Part shown: in pieces, positions 32,133 to 41,763 of the stretch
Position numbering within the stretch: position 1 is the first letter of the stretch
Layout: the number at the start of each line of letters is the position of its first letter
Assembly: GCA_018114805.1 (NCBI GenBank)
Contig: CP073042.1
Location: 6,679,501-6,743,500, forward strand
Reading direction: 5' to 3'
Source: Candidatus Streptomyces philanthi
GTDB lineage: Bacteria; Actinomycetota; Actinomycetes; Streptomycetales; Streptomycetaceae
Length of the DNA: 64,000 nucleotides
Notes under the pieces: model-generated
What the model was told of the DNA's origin: nothing
The model's database searches: none
Seen by the model: only the letters and a program-made list of their open reading frames with translations
Position numbers and translations under genes: made by a program

Positions 32133-33524
32133 ATGCCCGCCATACCCGGACCCCGGACGCCGGCACAGCTCTTCCGGGTCACTCGGGCCTTCCAGCGCTC
32201 GCTGCCGGAAGGGCTGGAACACCTTCGTGACACCTATGGCCAGGTCAGTGCCTTCGGTCTCGGGCCCACCCGCACCCACTTCCTCTTCGGACCTGACGCC
32301 AACGCCCTGGTCCTGGGAAACGAGGAGAACTTCCGCTTCAGCGGCGCCTACGACATGCTGCGACCGATCGCCGGGGACACCGCTCTGGTCACCACCGACG
32401 GCGAGCCGCACGCCCGCCGCAAGCGCAAGGCGAGGCCCTCGTTCCACCACGGCGGAGCCGAGGAGAGCACCCGTCTGATCCTGGCCGCCATCGACGAGGC
32501 GATCGACCTCTGGCGGCCGGGGCAGTACGTGGATGTGCACGGCACCCTGCGCTCCGCGATCCGTAGCGCCATGCTGCGGCAGTTCTGCGGAGAACGGCTG
32601 GCGGCCCAGGAGGGGACCCTCGTCGCCGAGCCAGAACGTATCCACGAACTGATGGACTATCCACTCCCGCGGCAGCTCGTGGCCTGGAAGCTGCCCAGCG
32701 CCGCGCGCAGAAGGGCGTTGGCCGCGATCGCGGCCGTGGACCGGCTCCTGTGCGAGGAGATTCAGCGAAGGCGCCGCGAGGGTGACCCCGGCGGGCGTGG
32801 GCACCGGCCCGGCGAGGGGCCACGCGACCTGATCGCCGTGATGCTCTCCGAGGACGGGCCCGCGATGTCGGACCAGGAAGTGCGCGACATGGTCGTCAGC
32901 GCCCTGATCGCCGGCTACGACCCGGTCGGCTCGGGCCTGGGCTGGGCCGTCTACAATTGCCTGAACACACCCGGCGTCTGGCAGCGGCTGCGGGACGAGG
33001 CACACGACGCGTCCTCGGGAGATGGGGCCTCGGCGGCACAAGGCCGAGAGCTGAGCTACACGAACTGGGCGGTACAGGAGAGCCTGCGCACCCACCCGCC
33101 CGTGGTGATGAGCCCGCGCCGATGCGTGCGTAGCTTTCGCTACCAGGGCCACCTGATACCCGGCGGCAGCCTGTTGGCGGTGAGCGCGTACATCACCCAC
33201 CGCTCGCCCGCCGTGTGGGCGCGACCGGACCGCTTTCTGCCGGAGCGCTGGGACGCGTCTAGGGAGGGGTACCGCGCTCCCACTCCGTTCGAGTACCTGC
33301 CCTACGGATACTGCGGGCGCCGCTGCGTCTGCGCGAGCATCGCCTCGGTGGTCCTGCCCACCGCGCTGTCCCGGCTCGCCCTTCGTACCACGCTCCACCT
33401 GCCGACTCGGCATCCGCAGTTCGGCGGCATCCCGGCGCTGATCCCGCGTGACGGCCTGTTCGTAGAGGTGGGGACGGAGCCGGTGCGAGAAGGGGCCTGC
33501 GGTCTCCTCACGAGGGGTCCGTGA
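32133..33524 (+). CDS. Cytochrome P450
   Basis: Intact, 463 residues from ATG 32133 (MPAIPGPRTPAQLF, proline-rich start). The I-helix motif is unusual (AGYDPVGSG at about residue 259, for A/GGxD/ET). ExxR is present (ESLR, about 316), followed by a PERW segment (FLPERWD). The heme loop is PYGYCGRRCVCAS with the axial Cys near 398, lacking the normal Phe and the Gly after Cys. It is closer to long-chain/class II-like bacterial P450s (CYP110/CYP4-type layout) than to typical soluble Streptomyces CYP105/107; this is an impression from the motifs. Its stop overlaps the following methyltransferase start. It probably oxidises the product of the UbiA step. Confidence 0.9.
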   Translation: MPAIPGPRTPAQLFRVTRAFQRSLPEGLEHLRDTYGQVSAFGLGPTRTHFLFGPDANALVLGNEENFRFSGAYDMLRPIAGDTALVTTDGEPHARRKRKARPSFHHGGAEESTRLILAAIDEAIDLWRPGQYVDVHGTLRSAIRSAMLRQFCGERLAAQEGTLVAEPERIHELMDYPLPRQLVAWKLPSAARRRALAAIAAVDRLLCEEIQRRRREGDPGGRGHRPGEGPRDLIAVMLSEDGPAMSDQEVRDMVVSALIAGYDPVGSGLGWAVYNCLNTPGVWQRLRDEAHDASSGDGASAAQGRELSYTNWAVQESLRTHPPVVMSPRRCVRSFRYQGHLIPGGSLLAVSAYITHRSPAVWARPDRFLPERWDASREGYRAPTPFEYLPYGYCGRRCVCASIASVVLPTALSRLALRTTLHLPTRHPQFGGIPALIPRDGLFVEVGTEPVREGACGLLTRGP

Positions 33525-34625
33525 TGACGGCGCCGCGCACAGCCGCGACAGGAGCGGTCGCCGTGCCCGACAGCGTCCGGTCCGACCACGCCTGGCGCAT
33601 GCGGGAAATGATCTACGGTCACGTGCGTTCGCGGGCCGTCTGCGCTGCCGCCGAGCTCGGCCTCGCTGACATGGTCGGCACCGGATCACCGACCGCGGCC
33701 GAACTGGCCACGGCCACTGGGGCCGACCTGGCCCTGCTCACCCGCCTCCTGCGCGCACTGGTCTCCTTCGGGGTGCTGCGCCGGGAACGGGAGGTGGGGG
33801 GCGAGGGGGGTACGGCCTCACCCCGCTCGGCGAGACGCTGAGGGCCGACGGCCCTGCTGGTGGCCACGACGATGGCCCCAGCCTGGGAACGGCTCACCGA
33901 GGTGGTCCGCCACGGGCAGCCCGGCCTTCGCGGACGCCTTCGGCGTCGATTTCTTCTCCCACCTGGACGGCGACCCGTGGCTGCGCGGGATCTTCGACCG
34001 GTCCCAGGAGAGCGGGCTCTCGCTCGAATTGGAGGGCCTGCTCCAGACAGTCGACTTCACCAGCCCCCTGACCATCGTCGACGTCGGCGGTGGGGACGGT
34101 GCGCTGCTGACCAGGCTGCTGGGGGAGAATCGCCGCTCTCGCGGCGTGCTTGTCGACCTCGTCGCGGCACTGCCCGCGGCGGCCCGCAGGCTGACCGATG
34201 CCGGGCTGGCCGACCGGTGCGAACTGGTCGAGGGTGACTTCCTCACTGCCCTGCCCCCGGGCGGCGACTTCTACCTGCTGCGCCACATCCTGCACGACTG
34301 GGACGACGCGTCCTGCCACGTTGTCCTGCGCAACTGCCACCTGGCGATGGGGCCGGGAGCCCGGGTTGTCGTCATCGACCACCTGTTGGACGAGGCGCAG
34401 GGCGACGGGCCGGATCAGGGGGGCGACGGCCAGTGGGGAGCGCTGATGGACCTCTACATGATGTCCCTGTTCGCGGGCGGTCGGGAGCGGACCGGGGAGG
34501 AGGTGGCCGACCTACTACGCGGGGCGGGGCTGACCCCCGTACGGACCACCCTGCTGCCAGGCGGCACCGGAGTGATGGAGGCACGAGCCGGCGGTTGCCC
34601 GGTAGAGACAGGGGGTGCGCGATGA
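33524..34625 (+). pseudogene. SAM-dependent O-methyltransferase (plant/actinomycete O-MT family), frameshifted
   Basis: ATG 33524 overlaps the P450 stop. An N-terminal dimerisation/winged-helix part (AAAELGLADMVGTGSPTAAEL ... LTRLLRALVSFGVLRR) is followed by YGLTPLGETLRADG, then the SAM site VDVGGGDGALLTRLLGEN, GDFLTALPPGGDFYLLRHIL and HDWDDASCHVVL, as in polyketide and phenazine O-methyltransferases. Frameshifts occur near 33810-33860 and near 33920. From about 33990 to the stop at 34625 the frame is open. The stop overlaps the next ATG by 4 bp, so the genes form one operon. A methyl group would be placed on a hydroxyl of the cluster product. Confidence 0.85.
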
Positions 34626-35849
34626 TGCCGGCCGGTCAGCGGGCCACCTCGACGAACGCCTGCCCTCGGGAGGTTCCGGACCGGACCTCCGCGACGGAGG
34701 ACGGGGCGAGGCACGGGGCGAAGGGACCGCCGCCGGCCGGCGACCCGGCGCGGGTGAGGGCGACGGCGGAGGCTCTGGTGCACGGTTGGTTGGATACGTA
34801 CATCACCCGGCCGCACGAGGAGTTGGGACGACCCGGCCCGGTCTGTCTCTTCGTCGCGCCCGCCATGGGCGAGGGGACCCTGCTCCTGCGGACGCGTCTG
34901 GGAATGACGGAGGCGGACGGCGACGACCTGCGGGCCGTGGTACGGGACATGGTGTGCGACTTCCGCGCCCGGCGCTGGCAGCGGGCCAATGCGACGATGC
35001 GTACCCTCCTGCTGGCCTTGCCCGATCTGCCGCTCGCCGGCTGGTCCCTGCTGGATTCCGTCCAAGCTGAGTTGAAGGGGGAGTTGGCGCGTGTGGGACT
35101 GATGCTCGGACAGTTCCACCCCCACCTGCCCCGAGCCTGCGGCACCCAACCCCGCCTTTCTGGTGTCGAGGGGCCCCGTGCCCCTGCTGGCACTGCGGAA
35201 CATGGCCATCCACGACGTGCTCTTCCTCCACCACCACGGCGAGTTCTTCGCCGAGTACCGCAGGCGCTTCGGCTTCCGCTACGAGCGGGACACGGTGGCC
35301 GACCCGTTGCTGCGCAACACCTACGAACGGAGAGGCACAATCAGGCAGTTCGATCAGCACTTCGAGGAGTACATGCGCGGCCACACCAGCGAGGCGAGCC
35401 GCTGGATGCACGTGGCGGGGATGGTCACCGCGGTGGGCGCCGCGGGCCTGGCCGGACGGCGCCGCAGCCCCAAGCTGCTGTGGGCCGTACCCGGCGCGTT
35501 CTTCAGCTTCGCCTGGAGTGGCCACTTCGTCTTCGAGAGGAACCTCCCCGTCGGCTTCACCGACCCCGGCGCGGCGTTCTCCGGCGACCTGAAGATGATC
35601 TTCATGATGCTCAGCGGTCGCAACGCCGAGCTGAAGGAACTGGTCCAGCGGCTACAAGCAGAGGCCGAACCCCACACCACAGAGGTTCCCCACGGGGGCA
35701 CGCGGTCCCGCCCTGCGCGAAAGCGTCTGACCTCGCCTTTGGCGAGGACCCACCGCCGCGGCCGGCGGATGAGGGCGGGGCGCGGCCGTGGCCGCTGGGC
35801 GACCGGCGACTCCCGGCGCGTTTCCACGGCTGGTGCGAGGGCGCGGTGA
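34622..35849 (+). pseudogene. DUF6875-like protein joined to Mpo1/DUF962-like membrane domain, frameshifted
   Basis: From ATG 34622 the frame carries GRPGPVCLFVAPAMGEGTLLLRT and LMLGQFHPHLP; after a frameshift near 35135 come LVSRGPVPLLALRNMAIHDVLFL. From memory this matches the family labelled DUF6875, seen in natural-product clusters. The same frame continues into a second unit (HHHGEFFAEYRRRFGFRYERD ... HTSEASRWMHVAGMVTAVGA ... GHFVFERNLPVGFTDPG) resembling Mpo1/DUF962 membrane proteins, whose yeast member is a 2-hydroxy-fatty-acid dioxygenase. No stop separates the two, so a fusion is possible; two adjacent genes with a lost stop is the alternative. Last gene of the UbiA-P450-OMT operon. 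Confidence 0.55.
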
Positions 35850-35933
35850 GGGTCTCCAGGACCGTGGGCTGGCCTGGGTGCGGGCTTCCTGGAAGTGGGC
35901 GGGCTAGGACTGCAACGGTGCTTGCCGTGACTG

Positions 35934-36916
35934 ATGGCCAGGTTGGTGGTTGGCGTGTTCATGGGTGGGGACCTTGCTAACGCCAGGGTGTGGGTGGGCG
36001 AACTGGACGTTGTGCATGAGCGGTTCCTGCACCGTTCCTGCAGGCCAGCGCTGCGAGAGTCGGCGCTGGCCTATATGCGGGGCCTGATCGCTCCGCTGCG
36101 GCGGAGGAACGGCTGGACGCGAGGTCGCTTTTGAGACCAAGGTGGCCATGGCCAAGGTGATGGTCCGCCGCGCCATTGCGGACAAGATCCCGTCTCGGTG
36201 GGTGACCGCGGATGCCGCGTACGGGTTCAGCAAAGGCTGGCGGTCGGAGCTGGAGCGGGCGGACGTCTCCCACGTCATGGCCACCACCCGCCACGACACC
36301 GTGGTCACCCGCTGGGCGATCGACCATCCCGTCCACGACCTGTTCAACGGTCTTGTCCGGCAGAAATGGAAGCGCCGTTCCTGCGGCAGCGGGGCTCACG
36401 GCCTGCGGATCTACGACTGGGCACGTGTCGAGGTCCTGCCCTGTTACCGGCCCGACCACCGCCACTGGGTCATCGCCCGCCGCAGCGTGAGCCGACCCGG
36501 GATATCTCTTACTACATCGCCTACTGCCCGGCCCAGACAACGCTTGACGACCTGATCCGCATCGCGGGCAGCAGGTGGGCCATCGAGGAGTGCTTCCAGA
36601 GCACGAAACAGAAATACGGCCTGGACGACTACCAGGTCCGCCGTTACCCTGGCCGGGATCACCACATGACCCTGTTCATGGCTGCCCATGCCTGCCTGAC
36701 CGTCCCGCGAGCCCGTGAGCTGGATGCCGGGAGAGCAGAAACGCATCCTCCCCACTCATTCACCTCAGCCTCGCCGAGGTGCGACGGCTGATGAGCTGCC
36801 TCACCAACCGCCGACCCGCCCCCATCCAGTACATCCTGCACCGGTCCACCTGGCGTCCAAATCGCCAACACCAAGCCCGCACCGGGCACTACAAACGGCG
36901 CGGGCACAGCCCCTGA
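35934..36916 (+). mobile_element. IS701-family transposase remnant with internal deletion
   Basis: The N-terminal part (ATG 35934: VWVGELDVVHERFLHR, ESALAYMRGLIAPLRRRNGW) and the C-terminal part (WVTADAAYGFSKGWRSELER, ISYYIAYCPAQTTLDDLIRI, GSRWAIEECFQSTKQKYGLDDYQVR) are typical of Streptomyces IS701 transposases. About 100 residues that normally lie between the two are missing near 36120-36140. There is a frameshift near 36490 and another near 36720. The C-terminal tail RPAPIQYILHRSTWRPNRQH ends at 36916. Terminal inverted repeats were not identified. It separates the natural-product operon from the CRISPR-Cas locus. Confidence 0.8.
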
Positions 36917-37548
36917 CCTGACCATCAACCACGACGAACACCGTTGCAGTACCAGCTGGGAGCCACTGCGTTCGCCAAGCTGCTTCCCACGGGGCGTGCA
37001 GGGTGAAGGCGTCGCCCTCGCGCAAGAGCGGCACGACCCAGTCGTGCTCGGAGTGATGGTGCACGGGTACAGCTTGGTGTCTACGTCCACTTCGCCTCGC
37101 AGGTCACGGAGACACAGGTGGCAAGGCGGCACCGCCCGGTACAGGCCCTTGGGGGTTAGTGGGGTGATTGGAATCACGCGCGTACAACTGGCTCCTCAGG
37201 ACCGAAGCATCGCTTAGCTCACTCACACCACCAACCTGTGCCCGCCTGCTCGTGGGGCAAGGCCCTGCGGGCTTGCGGCAACCCTTCGGTAGTGCAGACC
37301 TGCAGGTCAGGAGGATTGGGCCCGAGCCATCTCCGCAGAGCACACTGCTGACTGTGCCGAGCGGGTTCTGGCGGCCTCCGTGTTGCACGGAGGTCATTTC
37401 TGCCATCCCGCAGCCCCCTAACACACGAGAACCGTTTAGGTGAGAAGTGTCGAAAAATCGCCATCGGTCAGTTCGTCCTGTCTACTCTGCACGCCATGCC
37501 AGTTAGCAAGATCTGGCACGGAGATCCGCACACCTTCGGTAGGTTCGC
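36917..37548. other. Gene-poor interval between IS remnant and cas6
   Basis: About 630 bp. On the minus strand 37177-36801 two frames give protein-like but unrecognised sequence (GLYRAVPPCHLCLRDLRGEV; then SEHDWVVPLLREGDAFTLHA), possibly a decayed small gene. The rest, up to the cas6 start, holds nothing recognisable. The CRISPR-Cas promoter is presumably within 37400-37548. Confidence 0.35.
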
Positions 37549-38240
37549 ATGCGCATAAGAGTTGACGTCGTCACGGACGCTGCTCGATTGAAGTGGGATG
37601 ACGTGCACCAGCCTGCACGTGGGGTTGTCTACGGCCTGCTGGAAGAGCACGATCCGGATCTCGCCCGTTCGTTGCACAACGAAGGGCGGGGTGGCCATCC
37701 GATGAAGCCGGTCGGGGTGGGCGGTCCGCAGTTCAAAGGGGCTCCTCGGAAGAGAGGGGTCTACACCATCTCGCCTCAGGGATCGGTGTGGTTCGGGTCG
37801 CCGGTGCCGGAGATCGCCGCAGCGTTGGTCTCGGCGCTGGCTCGCCGGACGGAGATCGTCTGGGCGGCTGCCCGCCTGCGCATCCAGGGGTTCACTGTCG
37901 AGGTCGGTGTGCCGACATCCGTCGAAGGACTCGTCGAGTTGAAAACGGCCACCCGGTCGTCCTGCGCCACGGGGGCCGCGAGTTATTGCCCGATGACGCG
38001 CACTACATCGAGCGACTGGAGCACAACGTCAGCCACAAGGCTGACGTGTTGGGGCTCCCTGCTCCCCGTGGTCTGCGGGTTCTGGAAGCAGGGCCTCGGA
38101 GGCGGTTTTCAGTGCGGGGTGCCCCACGGGTCGGTGCCCAGGTTCGAGTAGCGATGGAGGCTGACCCGCGGTTCGTGGACGCCATTCGGTCGTGGGGGCT
38201 CAGCTTGGACACGGTGCAGGGGTTCGGCTGGGTCCGGTGA
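37549..38240 (+). pseudogene. cas6: Cas6 pre-crRNA endoribonuclease, frameshifted
   Basis: ATG 37549 starts MRIRVDVVTDAARLKWDD. The layout fits Cas6: an N-terminal ferredoxin-like fold, a central GVYTISPQGSVWFGSPVPEI region, and a C-terminal glycine-rich loop (LSLDTVQGFGWVR) just before the stop at 38240. The frame shifts near 37940 (LVELKT), continuing as ENGHPVVLRHGGRELLPDDA in another frame. Cas6 cleaves the repeat RNA to make crRNAs. The stop overlaps by 4 bp with the GTG of the cas8-like remnant, which supports an intact ancestral operon order cas6-cas8-cas7-cas5. Confidence 0.75.
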
Positions 38241-38340
38241 GCGGCGCTGTCCTGACGGCGACTCTGACCGCAACCGGGCATCCGTTGCAGCGTGCCGGGG
38301 CATGGGCCGTGACCGTCATCGCTGACAAGAAGCGGCCCGA
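38237..38340 (+). pseudogene. cas8: N-terminal remnant of a Cas8-type large subunit gene
   Basis: GTG 38237 overlaps the cas6 stop and encodes about 34 residues (VSGAVLTATLTATGHPLQRA, then GAWAVTVIADKKRPE) that read like the start of a type I-B Cas8/Cst1 protein. The sequence then changes abruptly into the Cas7-like frame near 38340. A complete cas8 is about 1.4-1.8 kb, so nearly all of it is missing. The identification rests on position, the overlap and a short sequence; it is inference. Confidence 0.45.
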
Positions 38341-38345
38341 GCAGG

Positions 38346-38657
38346 ATGGTGCCGTTCAAGGTCGGTGTCAATCCGCTCGCGCACGTGATCACCGGTGATG
38401 AGGACGGTCTGGTGGTACGGGGCGATGTCCTGCGTAAGGAGTTGGCCGCGTGGGACGGGGAGTGGGAGCCGCCCGTGTGGGTGGGGTGGCGGCCCGGGTT
38501 CCGTGACGACCTGCGGGAGGACTTCGAGAAGGTGTGCCCACAGGAGATCGCCGACGGCACCGTCGTCGTGGACCACCCTTGAACGGTCCTGCTGGCTCTG
38601 GCGTCCGAGATACGCGACGGCGCATGCGATGCCTGGTTCGACGACGCGGCCCAATGA
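38346..38657 (+). pseudogene. cas7: C-terminal remnant of Cas7 backbone gene with internal stop
   Basis: This frame reads FKVGVNPLAHVITGDEDGLV, LRKELAAWDGEWEPPVWVGW and ends DGTVVVDHP-stop (38580-38582), but continues in the same frame with TVLLALASEIRDGACDAWFD to a second stop at 38655-38657 that overlaps the cas5 ATG. Position and the terminal overlap with cas5 fit the 3' end of a type I-B cas7 (DevR-like) gene of about 900-1000 bp, of which only the last 300 bp remain. Without Cas7 no Cascade backbone can form. Confidence 0.5.
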
Positions 38658-39356
38658 CCGGGGTGTCGTACACCGAGCCGCTCGCGGCGTGGCGGTTGAC
38701 GTTCTACGCGCCCCTCGCGTCCTTCCGGGACCCATTCTTCTTCTTCCCCGGACTCACCCGAGGGCTCCCGGTGCCACCACCGTCCACGGTGCGTGGCCTG
38801 CTCGCCGCGGCCACCGGAGCGCCTTACGAGTCGCTGGCCTTCGCCATGGTTGCCTGGTCGGAGGGTGAGGGGGTGGACGCGGAGACGTACCGTCCGATCG
38901 ACGCGGGTGGGGCCAACCCCGCGGCCTCGGGGCGGGTGCGTGCGGGCAAGGGCGGGATGACGCTGCGCTCGCGCCCCTTCCTTGCGGAGGTGCATCTGAC
39001 AGTGTGGCTGCCGGGGGCGGAGGGCGCGCGCATCGCCCGGGCGTTCCGGCGTCCGGTGTGGGGGCTTCGGCTGGGTCGCTCGCAGGATCTGGTCCACCTC
39101 CAGGAGCGCGTCGAGGTCACCCTCGTGCCGGCCGCGGAGGCGGTCGTGTGGTCGGCCTTGGCGCCGACCACCGGTCACGACGTGCCGCACGCGATGGTGC
39201 ACCGGATAGCCGCGTCCGTCTCGACGGATCGTTTGACCAGCCGTTGGGCGGACTACCTGTGGTGCGACAGTCCCGCGGCGGTATCCGGTCCGGGGCGTCT
39301 ACGAGGACACCAGCTACCAGCGGGAGGTGCAGGCCCTGTGGCTACTGGACCCGTAA
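38654..39356 (+). pseudogene. cas5: Cas5 (type I-B), frameshifted near the 3' end
   Basis: ATG 38654 overlaps the cas7 remnant's stop. The N-terminus is diagnostic of Cas5: LAAWRLTFYAPLASFRDPFF followed by GLPVPPPSTVRGLLAAATG. The body (GRSQDLVHLQERVEVTLVPA) is intact. Near 39285 the frame shifts, and YEDTSYQREVQALWLLDP continues in the next frame to TAA at 39354-39356. Cas5 caps the crRNA 5' handle in the Cascade complex. The ancestral cas5 stop and cas3'' start probably overlapped as GTGA; this now reads GTAA. Confidence 0.8.
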
Positions 39357-40066
39357 CAGACGCACCGCGGCGAGGCTCCCTCAGCGACCTGCGGGCGAAG
39401 TCCACGCCGGCCCACGACCGGGAGCGGCTGACCACCCACTCCCGTACGGTGCATGCCGCAGTGGGTCCAATCCAGGACCGGGTGGGAAACGCGGGCATCC
39501 TCGCTGACGCACCCGCCTTCTGGTCCCGCATCCGGCGGGCTGCGCTCCTGCGCGACGCCGGGAAGATCGCCGAGGGCTTTCAGCGGCAGGTGGACATCGG
39601 GGGCCTTCCGTGGGGCGAGTGTCACGAGGTGCTCTCCCTCGCCTACGTCGACCTGCTCGCCGAAACCGCCGGGTGGGCCGAGGAGGACCGTCTGATGGTG
39701 GGGACGCTTGTGGCCACTCATCATCGCGCCCTGCTCAGCGGCGACGGCGGCGGCCACGGGAGCAAGCCAGCCCTGAGCCGGCAGTACAACAAGGAGACCG
39801 ACTGGAACGAGGCGTTCGGCACCGCGTCCGATGTACGGACGGGCGAGACGGTGGTGCAGGTGCCGCGCTTCTTGCACCGGGAGTGGTTGGCGTGGCTCTG
39901 CGGCTACCTGGCAGCGGACCCACCCACGACATCCCCCGGGGACCCGCCGTTGGCGCATCGCGCCCGGGACATGTTGGACGAGCTGCTGAACGTCTGGCGG
40001 CAGCCCGTCAAGCCCCACCAGGGGTTGCTGGCGGTCCTCGCGCAGGGCGCGCTCACGCTGGCCTGA
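39353..40066 (+). pseudogene. cas3: Cas3'' HD nuclease with lost start codon and altered HD motif
   Basis: The frame open from 39353 to the stop at 40066 contains the HD-nuclease pattern of Cas3'': HSRTVHAAVG, then ALLRDAGKIAEGFQ where the family has LLHDAGK (the catalytic His of the HD dyad is Arg, near 39551), GTLVATHHRALL and LRLLGYL-like ends (EWLAWLCGYLAADP). The expected start overlapping cas5 would be GTG at 39353, but the codon is GTA. A later start would remove the first His region. Cas3'' degrades the displaced strand during interference; both changes predict loss of function. The helicase is encoded separately downstream. Confidence 0.7.
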
Positions 40067-40103
40067 CCGGTCGGGGTCCGCGCACGTCCCCCTGCAGGCC
40101 CAC

Positions 40104-41763
40104 ATGCCGTTGACCTCCGACTACCTGGCCCGGCTGCCGTACGAACCCCATGCCCACCAGCGGCGAGCCGCCGAATCCTCGGGGCACCTGGTGCTGGTCG
40201 CGCCCACCGGGAGCGGCAAGACCGAGGCCGGCCTCGCCTGTGCTGCCGCCCAGATGGAGAGGATGCCCGGCCTCCCGCGTGTGGTGTGGACCCTGCCGTA
40301 CAGGGCGTCGCTGAACGCGATCCGCCGCCGCTTCGCCGAAAGCCTTATCCCCCCCGCCAGGCGAGCGCAGTGCGGACATCAGACTGCTGCACGGCACCGT
40401 TGCCCAAACGCTCCTCGCCGAGGCACTGGAAGACGACTGTGCCGCCGGGGACCCGCACACCGAGCCGACGGCGGACCAAGCGCGAAAGGCACGGTCGCAG
40501 GCCAGCGCGATGCGGCTGTTCACCCATCGGCTCCGGGTCGCCACTCCGCACCAACTCCTCAGCGGGGCCGTCGCCGGGCCGACGTACTCCTCCGTACTGC
40601 TCGAACAGGCCAACGCCCTCTTCGTTCTGGACGAGCTGCATGCCTACGAGCCCGATACCTTCGGGCGGCTGTGCGCGGCAATGCGACTGTGGGAGCGGCT
40701 CGGTAGTCGATTCGCCGTGCTGTCGGCAACGCTGGCCCACCCCATGGTCGAGATCATCGAGGAGAGCGTCGAGCAGCCGGTCACCGTTCATTGCGCGCCG
40801 GCGGGTACGAGCCCGGTCCGGCACCGTCTCGTCCTGGACCAGCGCCCCCTGGATGCCCCGGAGAGCATCGAAGCGTTGCGGGGGCAGTTGCGGGAGGGGC
40901 ACAGCGTCCTCGTCGTCGCGAACACGGTCGCCCGCGCCCAGGCTCTCTTCGAGCAACTCGCCCACGACGCGCGCGAGGCCAACCCCGGCCACCCCAGCCC
41001 CGCTCTTTTGCTTCACTCGCGCTTTAAGAACGGTGACCGAGACGCCATCGAGAAGGCCCTACTGCGGCGCCACCCCGAACGCCGTGAGGGTGATTGCGCG
41101 CGTCGGGGCGGGCTGGTGGTCGCCACCCAGGTGGTGGAGGTCTCCCTCCAACTCGACTTCGACCGCGGGGCCGTGGAGTGCGCCCCCGTCGAGGCCATCG
41201 CCCAACGCGCAGGCCGGGTGAACCGACGCGTGCTGCACCCCGAGGGGCCGGTCGACTTCCGTGTCCACCCGGTCGAAAAACCCAACCCGTGCCCCCGGGG
41301 CGCGATGGACGCCTCGTGGGAAGCGCTCAGAAGCCTCGTCGCCGACGGCGCGACCACGCTCAGCGAGCAGGACATCGACGAACTACTCACACGCGCGTAC
41401 GACACCACGTGGGGGCAGGAATGGGCTCAGGAGGCTCGTCGACAGCGGGACGAGTTCATCGCGAGCTTCTTAACCTTCCCCGACCCCTTCCACGACCGCA
41501 GCGAGTTCGCACACACTCTGACCCAGGCGTTCGACAGCGTCGAGGTACTCCGCCACGAGGACAAAGCCGCCTACCAGGCGTTGACCAGAGGGAAGTCGGG
41601 CGATGCTCTCCTGGCCTCCCGGCTTTTGATCCCGCTGCGCCCAGGGCAGTTGACGGCCTTCGCCTGCACCTACGACCCGTACCTGAAAGTCCACATCAGC
41701 CAGGGCGTGTACGACAACGTCCTCGGCCTGCGCCCGCCGGCCAGCCAGGAGACCATCCTGTGA
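40104..41763 (+). pseudogene. cas3: Cas3' helicase, single frameshift
   Basis: ATG 40104 (MPLTSDYLARLPYEPHAHQR). SF2 helicase motifs in order: Walker A APTGSGKTEAG, motif Ia WTLPYRASLNAI, DEAH-like VLDELHAYEPDTF, motif III LSATLAHP, and motif VI AQRAGRVNRR. A frameshift near 40350-40365 disconnects motif Ia from IRLLHGTVAQTLLAE; from about 40400 to the stop at 41763 the frame is open. Cas3' unwinds target DNA for the HD nuclease. Its stop overlaps the cas4 GTG by 4 bp. Confidence 0.85.

Noticed and set aside
39353..41763. Type I-E or I-C assignment of the CRISPR-Cas locus
   Set aside because: Cas3 HD and helicase are separate genes, a cas4 is present, repeat length is 29 bp and gene order is cas6-...-cas5-cas3-cas4-cas1-cas2, which fits I-B-like loci; no Cse or Cas8c sequence is seen.
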